From assembly GCA_028279155.1 (NCBI GenBank), contig JANQST010000584.1, forward strand, positions 1 to 7,287: 7,287 nucleotides of DNA, given 5' to 3'. This DNA comes from Cyclobacteriaceae bacterium. Lineage in GTDB: Bacteria; Bacteroidota; Bacteroidia; Cytophagales; Cyclobacteriaceae. A program made the translations under genes and the position numbers. This document shows, piece after piece, positions 1 through 5,691 of the stretch (within the stretch, counting starts at the first letter, position 1; each line of letters begins with the position of its first letter). The notes under the pieces are model-generated. The model was given only the letters and a program-made list of their open reading frames with translations, had not been told where the DNA came from and ran no database searches.

Positions 1-819
1 ATTCTTCTCTACTTCCAATCTAACTACCCGCCCGGTCTTCCGGGTGCGCAGCTTGGCCTTCATTTCTTCCAGGAAATTCGCCTCAATATCTTCGGATTCT
101 TCCAGTGTGAAATCTCCGTTTCTGGTAACTCTGAAAAGTGTGCATGATAGAATGTCCACCTGCTTGAACACGAAATCAATGTGTTCACGAATGATCTCTT
201 CAATTGGAACAAAAATGAGCTTGTCCCCATCCAGCATTTCAAAGAAACGAGGCAGATTCTGTGGAAGCTGAATGAACGACATTTTCTTCTTTTCCTTGAA
301 TGTCAATGATTTAGTCACCACTCCGAAGATCAAAATGTTGTTCATTAGGATTGGAAACGAGTGATATGGATCGAAGACCATTGGAGTCAGCATTGGGAAA
401 ATGGTCTTCTTGAAATATGATCTGGCTGCTTTCTTCTGCTTCTCGTCCAATTGATTGTAGAATCTAATTTCAAACGAGTGGTCTTTGAATGATGGTTTCA
501 GGTCGTCCAAAAAGAGTGAGTGTTGATCTTCGTCAAATCTTTTCAAACCCTGTAAAAGTTGCTCTTTGAAAGGTATGGACCTGAGCCCTGAATAGTCAAC
601 ACGGTCATTTCCAAAATCAAGGTAGTTGTACAAACTACCAACACGAATCATAAAGAATTCATCTGCATTCGAATCAGTTATGGCCAGGAATTTGAGTTTT
701 TCAAACAGATTCCTTTTCTCTTTTTTGGCCTGATCGAGGACACGGTAGTTAAACTTCAGCCAGCTTAAATCACGGCTGATTAAATCACTCTTGTATATCA
801 ACTCCGAAAAGTCCCTCAT
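1..819 (-). CDS. ppk1: Polyphosphate kinase 1, N-terminal part (runs off left edge)
   Basis: PPK1 reversibly transfers the terminal phosphate of ATP to inorganic polyphosphate. Only the first 273 codons are in the window; the family is usually about 690 residues, so the two catalytic histidines of the C-terminal half cannot be checked. The visible part carries the family's N-terminal signature: RDLSWLKFNYRVL (residues 16-28), then KFLAITDSNADEFFMIRV (43-60), whose Asn51 aligns with the ATP-contacting Asn45 of the E. coli enzyme. Later come LTPMVFDPYHSFPI and FRVTRNGDF, and near the edge LRTRKTGRVVRLEVE, typical of the PPK1 middle domain. No stop interrupts the frame. The start is well fixed: an in-frame TGA lies two codons upstream (826-828), and the SWL motif falls at the usual distance from the first Met. 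The gene lies 121 bases downstream of mdh on the same strand, but a terminator separates them. Confidence 0.95.
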   Translation of the reverse strand, partial: MRDFSELIYKSDLISRDLSWLKFNYRVLDQAKKEKRNLFEKLKFLAITDSNADEFFMIRVGSLYNYLDFGNDRVDYSGLRSIPFKEQLLQGLKRFDEDQHSLFLDDLKPSFKDHSFEIRFYNQLDEKQKKAARSYFKKTIFPMLTPMVFDPYHSFPILMNNILIFGVVTKSLTFKEKKKMSFIQLPQNLPRFFEMLDGDKLIFVPIEEIIREHIDFVFKQVDILSCTLFRVTRNGDFTLEESEDIEANFLEEMKAKLRTRKTGRVVRLEVEKN

Positions 820-826
820 GATTTTT

Positions 827-834
827 CAAAAGTA
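827..834 (-). promoter_or_regulatory. Candidate Bacteroidota -7 box (TACTTTTG) before ppk1
   Basis: On the minus strand this reads TACTTTTG, a perfect match to the TAnnTTTG -7 box known from Bacteroidota promoters. I see no clear TTG element at the expected distance upstream. The box ends only 7 bases before the ppk1 ATG, so transcription from it would give an almost leaderless mRNA. It may therefore be a chance match. Confidence 0.3.
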
Positions 835-886
835 TACAAAAAGCCGCCTTCCTAATGTTATGATTTTCGTCAAGAAACGAAAGCAT

Positions 887-915
887 AAAAAAAGGCTGAA
901 TCTCACGATCCAGCC
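887..915 (-). terminator. Intrinsic terminator after mdh
   Basis: Read on the minus strand, GGCTGGATC and GATTCAGCC form a 9-bp stem with one G-U wobble around the 4-base loop GTGA. Seven T residues (893 down to 887) follow directly. It starts 25 bases after the mdh stop codon and ends transcription before ppk1. On the plus strand the wobble becomes an A-C mismatch and no T tract follows, so it looks one-directional. Confidence 0.85.
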
Positions 916-940
916 CTTCCGGCTAAGTTGTTGGAATATT

Positions 941-1879
941 TTAGATCAAATTCATCTCAGTCAGTATTTCATTGGTCTTCTTTACCGCTGCAGTACTTTC
1001 TTCTAAATTGGTTTTTTCAGCATCGTCAAGTTCGATCTCCACAATTCTCTCTATCCCATTGCGCCCTATAATAACAGGAACGCCCACGCACACATCGCTA
1101 AGACCGTATTCGCCATCTAGTAATGAAGAACATGGAAACATTTTGTTCAAATCACAGGCAATCGCTTGCACCAAAGCTGATACTGCTGCTCCTGGTGCAT
1201 ACCAAGCTGATGTACCTAACAATTTCGTCAGAGTAGCACCTCCTACTTTGGTTTCTTCTTTCACATGATCCATTTGATCCTGGCTCAAGAACTTGGATAC
1301 AGGCACACTATTTCTTGTGGCAAGTCTCGTCAATGGTATCATACCTGTATCACTGTGTCCACCAATCACCATTCCATCCACATCAGAAGCAGGGCAATCC
1401 AATGCCTCCGACAATCGGTATTTGAATCGTGCTGAATCAAGTGCTCCTCCCATTCCTATGATTCTGTTTTTTGGAAGTCCAGTTGCCTTGTGAGCAAGGT
1501 AAGTCATAGTATCCATCGGATTGGAAACAACAATTATGATCACATCAGGAGAATGTTTGATCAGGTTTTCAGCAACGGTTTTAACAATACCAGCATTTGT
1601 GGAAATCAACTCCTCACGAGTCATTCCTGGTTTTCGCGGGATGCCTGAAGTGATAACTGCAACATCGCTGTTGGCTGTCTTTGAGTAATCGTTCGTAGTA
1701 CCGGTTACTTTCGTATCAAAGCTGTTGAGTGAGGCAGTTTGCATCAGGTCCATAGCCTTACCTTCGGCAAACCCTTCCTTGATATCTATAAGCACCACTT
1801 CAGATGCGAAGTTTTTGATCGCGATGTATTCCGCACAACTGGCACCTACAGCACCGGCGCCTACTACTGTTACTTTCAT
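941..1879 (-). CDS. mdh: Malate dehydrogenase (LDH-like type)
   Basis: Cytoplasmic NAD-dependent malate dehydrogenase that interconverts malate and oxaloacetate in the TCA cycle. The 312 residues match the usual length of the LDH-like MDH family. The Rossmann motif GAGAVG is at 7-12, with Asp32 closing the second strand and favouring NAD over NADP. The substrate loop IPRKPGMTR (80-88) supplies the dicarboxylate-binding Arg82 and Arg88. SNPMD (119-123) holds the conserved Asn120. Asp148 and Arg151 sit in GGALDSARF, and the catalytic base is His175. The family usually has GGHGDT at the catalytic site; here it is GGHSDTG, so Ser176 replaces a conserved Gly (see findings). The start ATG places the glycine loop at residue 7, as expected. 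Upstream of the ATG is an A-rich stretch (AAGAAAAAC), not a strong Shine-Dalgarno. Its own promoter box and terminator suggest a single-gene transcript. Confidence 0.97.
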   Translation of the reverse strand: MKVTVVGAGAVGASCAEYIAIKNFASEVVLIDIKEGFAEGKAMDLMQTASLNSFDTKVTGTTNDYSKTANSDVAVITSGIPRKPGMTREELISTNAGIVKTVAENLIKHSPDVIIIVVSNPMDTMTYLAHKATGLPKNRIIGMGGALDSARFKYRLSEALDCPASDVDGMVIGGHSDTGMIPLTRLATRNSVPVSKFLSQDQMDHVKEETKVGGATLTKLLGTSAWYAPGAAVSALVQAIACDLNKMFPCSSLLDGEYGLSDVCVGVPVIIGRNGIERIVEIELDDAEKTNLEESTAAVKKTNEILTEMNLI

Positions 1880-1919
1880 TGTTTTTCTTGTTTAGAAATT
1901 TCCATAATTAAGAGGACAG

Positions 1920-1927
1920 CAAAAGTA
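1920..1927 (-). promoter_or_regulatory. Candidate -7 box (TACTTTTG) of the mdh promoter
   Basis: The minus strand reads TACTTTTG, matching the Bacteroidota TAnnTTTG box exactly, and is followed by GC as often seen in that phylum. It ends 40 bases before the mdh ATG, which would leave a normal leader of about 35 bases. No convincing TTG (-33) element is visible at the expected spacing, so the call rests on one half of the promoter. Confidence 0.5.
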
Positions 1928-2021
1928 GTAAGCAATGATGTATTATTTCATCGTAGCTGAGACAACCTGAGTGCTTTTAGGCTGGAACACTTTTTGCTCT
2001 TTCATATCTAAACCTAACCAT

Positions 2022-2681
2022 ATGCCTGCAACAAGAAATCTCCTGGTCTTGATTGTCACTTTATTTATAAGCTGTCAATCTTTAAAAGAATCTGATCTCA
2101 ATGGAATCTGGTCATTGAATCACGTTAATGTAGATGGACTAGACAGAATCTTTGATCCCACTTTTATTGAGATACAGCCTCACAACAGATTTGCACTTTC
2201 AACCACATCCGGTGATCTCGTAGGTCTCTATAAACTAAATGATGAGGAATTGACCATGCGGAGCAATGATGCCCGCTGGTTTAATACAAGCTGGAAGGTG
2301 AAGAAATTACCAAACACCTTAATGCTTTCGGGCCTTGAAGTTGGCTTCAGAACGACACATCTGAAATTTGTGAAAATAGAAGCAATACCTGATTTCCAAA
2401 GTTTTGAGAACAAAATCGTGGGAAAATGGAAAATCTATAAGGTTAGGAGAAAAGGAAAGGTTGAAAAATTAACCAACACGTGGTTTTCATTAGATAAACA
2501 CAACAACTATTCAATTATAGATGGGGATTCCATTATGGAAGAAGGTAAGGCCACTGTGGATACGAGACACAGAAAAATTATCTTTGACAATGAAGAGATT
2601 TCCTGGGACGCCTGGTTTTACGCTAATGAACTAAGGTTGGACAATGAGAAACTCAATATGCAATACAGTCTCAGGAAGTAA
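2022..2681 (+). CDS. Lipoprotein with two tandem lipocalin-like domains
   Basis: Predicted envelope lipoprotein of 219 residues; function unknown. The N-terminus (MPATRNLLVLIVTLFISC) is a short signal peptide ending in a lipobox with Cys18 as the likely lipidated residue. The frame is open from a GTG at 1971, but the ATG at 2022 is preferred because it puts the signal peptide right at the N-terminus. The mature part looks like two related beta-rich units, about residues 25-118 and 131-217. Each opens with G-x-W (GIW at 28-30, GKW at 134-136) and has a matching strand (PHNRFAL at 53-59, KHNNYSI at 159-165). This resembles the lipocalin-like families common in Bacteroidota lipoproteins, though a specific family cannot be fixed by eye. 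It is divergent from mdh and is followed after 22 bases by a TPR gene, probably in one transcript. Confidence 0.8.
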   Translation: MPATRNLLVLIVTLFISCQSLKESDLNGIWSLNHVNVDGLDRIFDPTFIEIQPHNRFALSTTSGDLVGLYKLNDEELTMRSNDARWFNTSWKVKKLPNTLMLSGLEVGFRTTHLKFVKIEAIPDFQSFENKIVGKWKIYKVRRKGKVEKLTNTWFSLDKHNNYSIIDGDSIMEEGKATVDTRHRKIIFDNEEISWDAWFYANELRLDNEKLNMQYSLRK

Positions 2682-2703
2682 CCTGAAATAAAAATGTAAG
2701 CGC

Positions 2704-3231
2704 ATGAATGTTGATCAACTACTGGAGGAAGCATGGACAGAACGAAGAAATGATAACATTGAAGAAGTAAGACGATTGCTGGTCATCGCCTTGCAAAACT
2801 GTTCTTCTCAGGATTACAACTCGTTGGGCCGCATCTATCATATTTATGGTCAGTTAGAATCAGATAGGGATCATTACTCTGCGGCACTTTCTCAGTTTAG
2901 AAAATCCCTGATGTATTATGAAAAAGGAAATGATGTCAACAAGATTGCCCATTCAATGCGTCACAATGCAGATCTTGAGTCTGAGTTGGGTAACCTCGCA
3001 GAATCAGAATATCTATACCGAAAATCAATTGATCTCTATAGATCGATAGAAGTCAACCCGGGAGACCTTGCAAATACTCTCAGAGGTTTTGGGATTCTTC
3101 TTGAAAAGCTAGGTAGTACGGAAGAAACGATTGTTGTGTGGAAAGAAACTAAAGCACTTTATCAGGAATGTGAGCTAAAGGAAGGAGTAGATGAAGCTCA
3201 ATCTAAACTTGATCAGTTGTTGAAGAAATAG
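2704..3231 (+). CDS. Cytoplasmic tetratricopeptide-repeat protein
   Basis: A 175-residue protein with no signal peptide or membrane segment, made almost wholly of paired helices. TPR-like units are seen at about 40-73 (YGQLESDRDHYSAALSQFRK), 79-114 (NADLESELGNLAESEYLYRK) and 121-155 (FGILLEKLGSTEETIVVWKE), with a degenerate helix pair at 1-32. Such solenoids bind peptides or partner proteins; no enzymatic domain is attached. The ATG at 2704 is the only sensible start because an in-frame TAA lies five codons upstream (2689-2691). No good Shine-Dalgarno precedes it. The gap to the lipoprotein gene is 22 bases without terminator or promoter, so cotranscription is likely. The specific partner is unknown. 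Confidence 0.85.
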   Translation: MNVDQLLEEAWTERRNDNIEEVRRLLVIALQNCSSQDYNSLGRIYHIYGQLESDRDHYSAALSQFRKSLMYYEKGNDVNKIAHSMRHNADLESELGNLAESEYLYRKSIDLYRSIEVNPGDLANTLRGFGILLEKLGSTEETIVVWKETKALYQECELKEGVDEAQSKLDQLLKK

Positions 3232-3232
3232 C

Positions 3233-3253
3233 TTGTTCCAACCAATTGAACAA
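3233..3253. repeat. Inverted repeat TTGTTC-N9-GAACAA before the AraC-type gene
   Basis: A perfect 6-base inverted repeat, TTGTTC and GAACAA separated by 9 bases, begins one base after the stop codon of the TPR gene and ends 29 bases before the GTG of the regulator gene. No T tract follows, so it is not an intrinsic terminator. The arm spacing (15 bases centre to centre) is compatible with a regulator binding site, but 6-base arms can occur by chance. Confidence 0.35.
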
Positions 3254-3282
3254 TCTCTACGTAACATCTCAAAACTAAATCT

Positions 3283-4308
3283 GTGATTACTCAAGTATCG
3301 GCGCTTCAGATTTTTATCCTTGTAGGAGCCGCACAAGGTTTTATCCTTGCCGCCAACATTTTGTTTTATCATCAAAGAAATTCAGAGAACATATTTCTGG
3401 CAATTGGCCTTTTGATACTTTCATTTCGATTGCTTATTTACCCTTTCAAAGATGCATCGGAGCTCTTGTTTTGGAGGTCCCTTAGCAACTTTAGCTTGAT
3501 TGGTTTACTTCTGGTGGGTCCGTTTTTTTACCTCTTCATTTCACACAAAATGAAACCAGGAGGAGGCTTCAAGTCATTGACGATGCTCCATTTCGTACCA
3601 TTTTTGATTTACTTCACACACTTGATATACCCTCACTTCAAACTATATATCTGCTATTCATATGCTACCTTATACTCTGGCATCTTTTATGGATTTTTAT
3701 GCATATGGAAGGTCAATGGCTTTGAGCTAAACAAACTCTTTAAGACAAGTCATTATCAATTCAATTCCTTTGCACTACCCTTACTAGTGATACCATCATC
3801 CATCTACGAATTAAGCTACCTGAAAGAACCACTTTTAAATTTACACCCGGCAACTTTTCCCTATTTGTTGCTGACATTTCTTTTCTATCGGATGAGCTTC
3901 AGGAGTTTGAAAGGGTCCAGAAAATTCTTCAAAGAACTTCTTGAAACATCGCCAGCAAAAACATCAATTGATCCTTCCCGATTAGAAAAACTAACTGAGC
4001 TCTTGAAAAATGAGCAGTTGTATTTGGATCATGATATAACTGTCGTTGAGTTGGCCATCAGAACGGGTTATAGCCGACATGAAATTTCAGAGTTAATCAA
4101 TGTTGGTGCCGGACTTAATTTCAATGAATTTATCAACAGGTACAGGGTGGAGCATTTCAAAGAGAAACTTGTTGACCCAAGTTATAGTCACCTAACAATA
4201 CTTGGAATTGCCCAGGAATCAGGCTTTCGCTCAAAATCGACTTTTCACCAGGTTTTTAAGGACAATACCGGGATGACTCCTCGTGAGTATCTTATAAAGA
4301 ACCGCTAG
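3283..4308 (+). CDS. Membrane-anchored AraC-family transcriptional regulator
   Basis: A 341-residue regulator with a hydrophobic N-terminal half and a DNA-binding C-terminal half. About seven hydrophobic segments are visible near residues 7-29, 37-55, 66-87, 99-116, 122-142, 160-177 and 187-206. A short linker follows, then a complete AraC/XylS domain at about 235-341. Its first helix-turn-helix reads TVVELAIRTGYSRHEISELI. The second reads ILGIAQESGFRSKSTFHQVFK, followed by the family-typical GMTPREYL. This architecture, with a membrane sensor directly joined to an AraC domain, is frequent in Bacteroidota; the ligand is not deducible. The start is GTG: an in-frame TAA lies seven codons upstream (3262-3264), and the next ATG falls inside the membrane domain. 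No clear ribosome site is seen. It lies 51 bases after the TPR gene and 85 before the DUF2911 gene, either of which may be a target. Confidence 0.9.
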   Translation: MITQVSALQIFILVGAAQGFILAANILFYHQRNSENIFLAIGLLILSFRLLIYPFKDASELLFWRSLSNFSLIGLLLVGPFFYLFISHKMKPGGGFKSLTMLHFVPFLIYFTHLIYPHFKLYICYSYATLYSGIFYGFLCIWKVNGFELNKLFKTSHYQFNSFALPLLVIPSSIYELSYLKEPLLNLHPATFPYLLLTFLFYRMSFRSLKGSRKFFKELLETSPAKTSIDPSRLEKLTELLKNEQLYLDHDITVVELAIRTGYSRHEISELINVGAGLNFNEFINRYRVEHFKEKLVDPSYSHLTILGIAQESGFRSKSTFHQVFKDNTGMTPREYLIKNR

Positions 4309-4322
4309 AAAAGTACGAAATG

Positions 4323-4353
4323 GCCTGATCGGAATCAATCGGCAGCTTTTTTT
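4323..4353 (+). terminator. Possible weak terminator after the AraC-type gene
   Basis: GCC and GAT (4323-4329, with one bulged T) can pair with ATC and GGC (4338-4343) around an 8-base loop. A run of seven T (4347-4353) follows three bases later. The stem is short and bulged, so termination may be partial or absent. It starts 14 bases after the regulator's stop codon. Confidence 0.35.
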
Positions 4354-4356
4354 CAA

Positions 4357-4384
4357 TTGGCTCTCCTCTCCAGTCGTAGATTTA
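4357..4384 (+). promoter_or_regulatory. Candidate promoter before the DUF2911 gene
   Basis: TTG (4357-4359) lies 17 bases before TAGATTTA (4377-4384), one mismatch from the Bacteroidota TAnnTTTG -7 box. The spacing is at the short end of the usual range. The box ends 9 bases before the ATG, implying a very short leader, which lowers confidence. Confidence 0.3.
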
Positions 4385-4393
4385 TCTAAAAAC

Positions 4394-5275
4394 ATGCGAC
4401 AAAAGTTTTCAATTCTACTCTTTCTAGTATCTGCTCTTGCATTCGCTCAATTAAAGACTCCTGAGACCAGCACACATGCTGAGGTCGTCCAACACATTGG
4501 ATTTACAGAAATCGAATTGGTCTATTCAAGACCCAACCTGGATGGACGCGACCTTTTTGGTGAAATGATTCCCTGGGGCTCGGTTTGGCGGACTGGTGCA
4601 AATGCAAATACTAAGATTTCATTTTCAAAAGATCTATTTTTCAATGGAAATAGAGTTCAAGCAGGGAAATACGGACTGTATACCATTCCAGGTGAAAAAG
4701 AATGGATCATCATTTTGAATTCAGATACCACGCTCTGGGGTCATTATGGATACAAAGAAGAAAATGATGTTCTCCGGTTCAAATCTACGCCCACTTCCAC
4801 TTCAGAAACAGTGGAATCCCTTCAACTTTATTTTCGAGACATCAATGACAAAAGTGGCATATTGGATCTTCGTTGGGGAAACCTGAGCGTTCCAATCAAA
4901 TTGGAAATCGATTGGGAAGCTCAAGACAAAATGATTCTCGCCAATATCGATTCGGTCCTTGCACTTCCGGATGACAGGGATAGTAAAATGCGTGTGTCTC
5001 ACGATTATTTGCATGGAGCAATGTATTACCTGAAGCATGACAAAGACCTTGAGCAAGCTCTTAAATGGGTCAATAAAGCATTGGAAATCCAGGTTGTCAG
5101 TTACTTCCCACTATATAAAGCAGAAATTTTGGCTAAAATGGAGCGGTATGATAAAGCCATTGAAGCATCCAACCAGGGACTTGATATTTTCATGGTGAAA
5201 GGAACAAACAAAGAATGGATCTGGAGATACAAACAACAGATCAAACAATGGAAAGAACTTAAGAAAAGCAACTAA
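4394..5275 (+). CDS. Exported DUF2911 protein with C-terminal TPR-like region
   Basis: A 293-residue secreted or periplasmic protein of unknown function. Residues 1-18 form a cleavable signal peptide (MRQKFSILLFLVSALAFA, cleavage likely before Gln19). Residues about 25-172 match DUF2911: VYSRPNLDGRDLFGE (43-57), then VWRTGANANTKISFS (64-78), the strongest family signature, then the AGKYGLYTIPG strand (90-100) and EWIIILN (103-109). After that, two helix pairs at about 203-233 and 237-265 (EQALKWVNKALEI, YDKAIEASNQGLDI) look like TPR units that probably bind a partner. The start ATG follows an A-rich stretch (TCTAAAAAC) and puts the signal peptide at the N-terminus. It is the last plus-strand gene before a strong terminator. 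It may have its own promoter or be read through from the AraC-type gene. Confidence 0.9.
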   Translation: MRQKFSILLFLVSALAFAQLKTPETSTHAEVVQHIGFTEIELVYSRPNLDGRDLFGEMIPWGSVWRTGANANTKISFSKDLFFNGNRVQAGKYGLYTIPGEKEWIIILNSDTTLWGHYGYKEENDVLRFKSTPTSTSETVESLQLYFRDINDKSGILDLRWGNLSVPIKLEIDWEAQDKMILANIDSVLALPDDRDSKMRVSHDYLHGAMYYLKHDKDLEQALKWVNKALEIQVVSYFPLYKAEILAKMERYDKAIEASNQGLDIFMVKGTNKEWIWRYKQQIKQWKELKKSN

Positions 5276-5281
5276 GATCCC

Positions 5282-5322
5282 GCCTGTTTTTGAATTGTTC
5301 GTTAAACATGGTTAGAACAGGC
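5282..5322. repeat. Inverted repeat GCCTGTT / AACAGGC
   Basis: GCCTGTT (5282-5288) and AACAGGC (5316-5322) are perfect complements. On the plus-strand RNA the stem extends by one G-U and one A-U pair to 9 bp, with a loop of 23 bases. No T tract follows. It is the first of three consecutive stem-loops between converging genes and begins six bases after the DUF2911 stop codon. Confidence 0.55.
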
Positions 5323-5324
5323 AT

Positions 5325-5346
5325 GGTGATTAGTAACGTAATCACC
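5325..5346. repeat. Perfect inverted repeat GGTGATTA / TAATCACC
   Basis: An 8-base perfect inverted repeat with the 6-base loop GTAACG (5333-5338), placed 2 bases after the previous repeat and 7 before the next. It is not followed by a T tract on either strand, so it is not by itself an intrinsic terminator. It could stabilise the mRNA 3' end or be a protein-binding palindrome. Confidence 0.6.
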
Positions 5347-5353
5347 TCTATTC

Positions 5354-5383
5354 CAGAAGGCAACTAAGTTGCCTTCTGTTTTT
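5354..5383 (+). terminator. Strong intrinsic terminator after the DUF2911 gene
   Basis: CAGAAGGCAAC (5354-5364) pairs perfectly with GTTGCCTTCTG (5368-5378) around a 3-base loop, giving an 11-bp stem followed by five T (5379-5383). This fits an intrinsic terminator for plus-strand transcripts, 78 bases after the DUF2911 stop codon. The T tract overlaps the TAA stop (5382-5384) of the converging minus-strand gene. Read on the minus strand the same hairpin lacks a T tract. Confidence 0.85.
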
Positions 5384-5642
5384 AACCCCTTCTCACCAAT
5401 CGTATTTTCCGGATCTTATTCTCTGTTTCACTAATGAACGAAACCAATACAAACGTTCCGCCAAGGTAGAGTCCTTGAATCAAGCTATGAGATACGAGTC
5501 CATCCATTAATTTGGTAATTAGAACATAGGCTACTGTTACTACCAATGACCAAATAATCAGTTTACTTCGTCTGGATTTGTAATTCAATTCCAATTGATC
5601 AAGTTCTTTCATGGTTAAAAAATCAAGTTTCATTTCATTCAT
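5382..5642 (-). CDS. Small two-helix membrane protein of unknown function
   Basis: An 86-residue protein I do not recognise. A charged N-terminal helix (TMKELDQLELNYKSRRSK, about 10-27) leads into a hydrophobic segment at about 28-45. A short linker and a second hydrophobic segment (about 55-71) follow, ending in a basic tail (ENKIRKIRLVRRG). Basic residues before the first helix and after the second suggest both ends face the cytoplasm. The ATG at 5642 is preceded by AGGAAA, a fair ribosome site; Met4 is an alternative start. It lies 49 bases downstream of the ABC permease gene on the same strand with no terminator between, so it is probably cotranscribed with it. Membrane-protein composition and the ribosome site support a real gene, but no homologous family can be named. 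Confidence 0.65.
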   Translation of the reverse strand: MNEMKLDFLTMKELDQLELNYKSRRSKLIIWSLVVTVAYVLITKLMDGLVSHSLIQGLYLGGTFVLVSFISETENKIRKIRLVRRG

Positions 5643-5691
5643 TTTCCTAACTAGTACTGAATGAGCCTGAAAACTTACAAGATCCGGATAT

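Noticed and set aside
44..271. Open frames on both strands (44-271 plus, 60-242 minus) within the ppk1 region
   Set aside because: They lie out of frame with the continuous ppk1 coding frame, which matches PPK1 throughout; their translations have no recognisable features.
791..1006. Plus-strand 71-codon open frame across the ppk1-mdh gap
   Set aside because: It overlaps the 5' end of ppk1, the mdh terminator and the 3' end of mdh, has low-complexity sequence and no recognisable family.
972..1960. Plus-strand open frames at 972-1268, 1293-1493 and 1739-1960
   Set aside because: Antisense shadows of the well-supported mdh gene (the last extends into its promoter region).
1971..2021. GTG start giving a 17-residue longer lipoprotein
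   Set aside because: It would bury the signal peptide behind polar residues; the ATG at 2022 gives a normal lipoprotein signal.
2228..2413. Minus-strand 61-codon frame inside the lipoprotein gene
   Set aside because: Antisense shadow with no features of its own.
3175..3375. Minus-strand 66-codon frame across the TPR-AraC gap
   Set aside because: Overlaps two well-supported genes on the other strand and resembles no known protein.
4802..5056. Minus-strand 84-codon frame inside the DUF2911 gene
   Set aside because: Antisense shadow of a strongly supported coding region.
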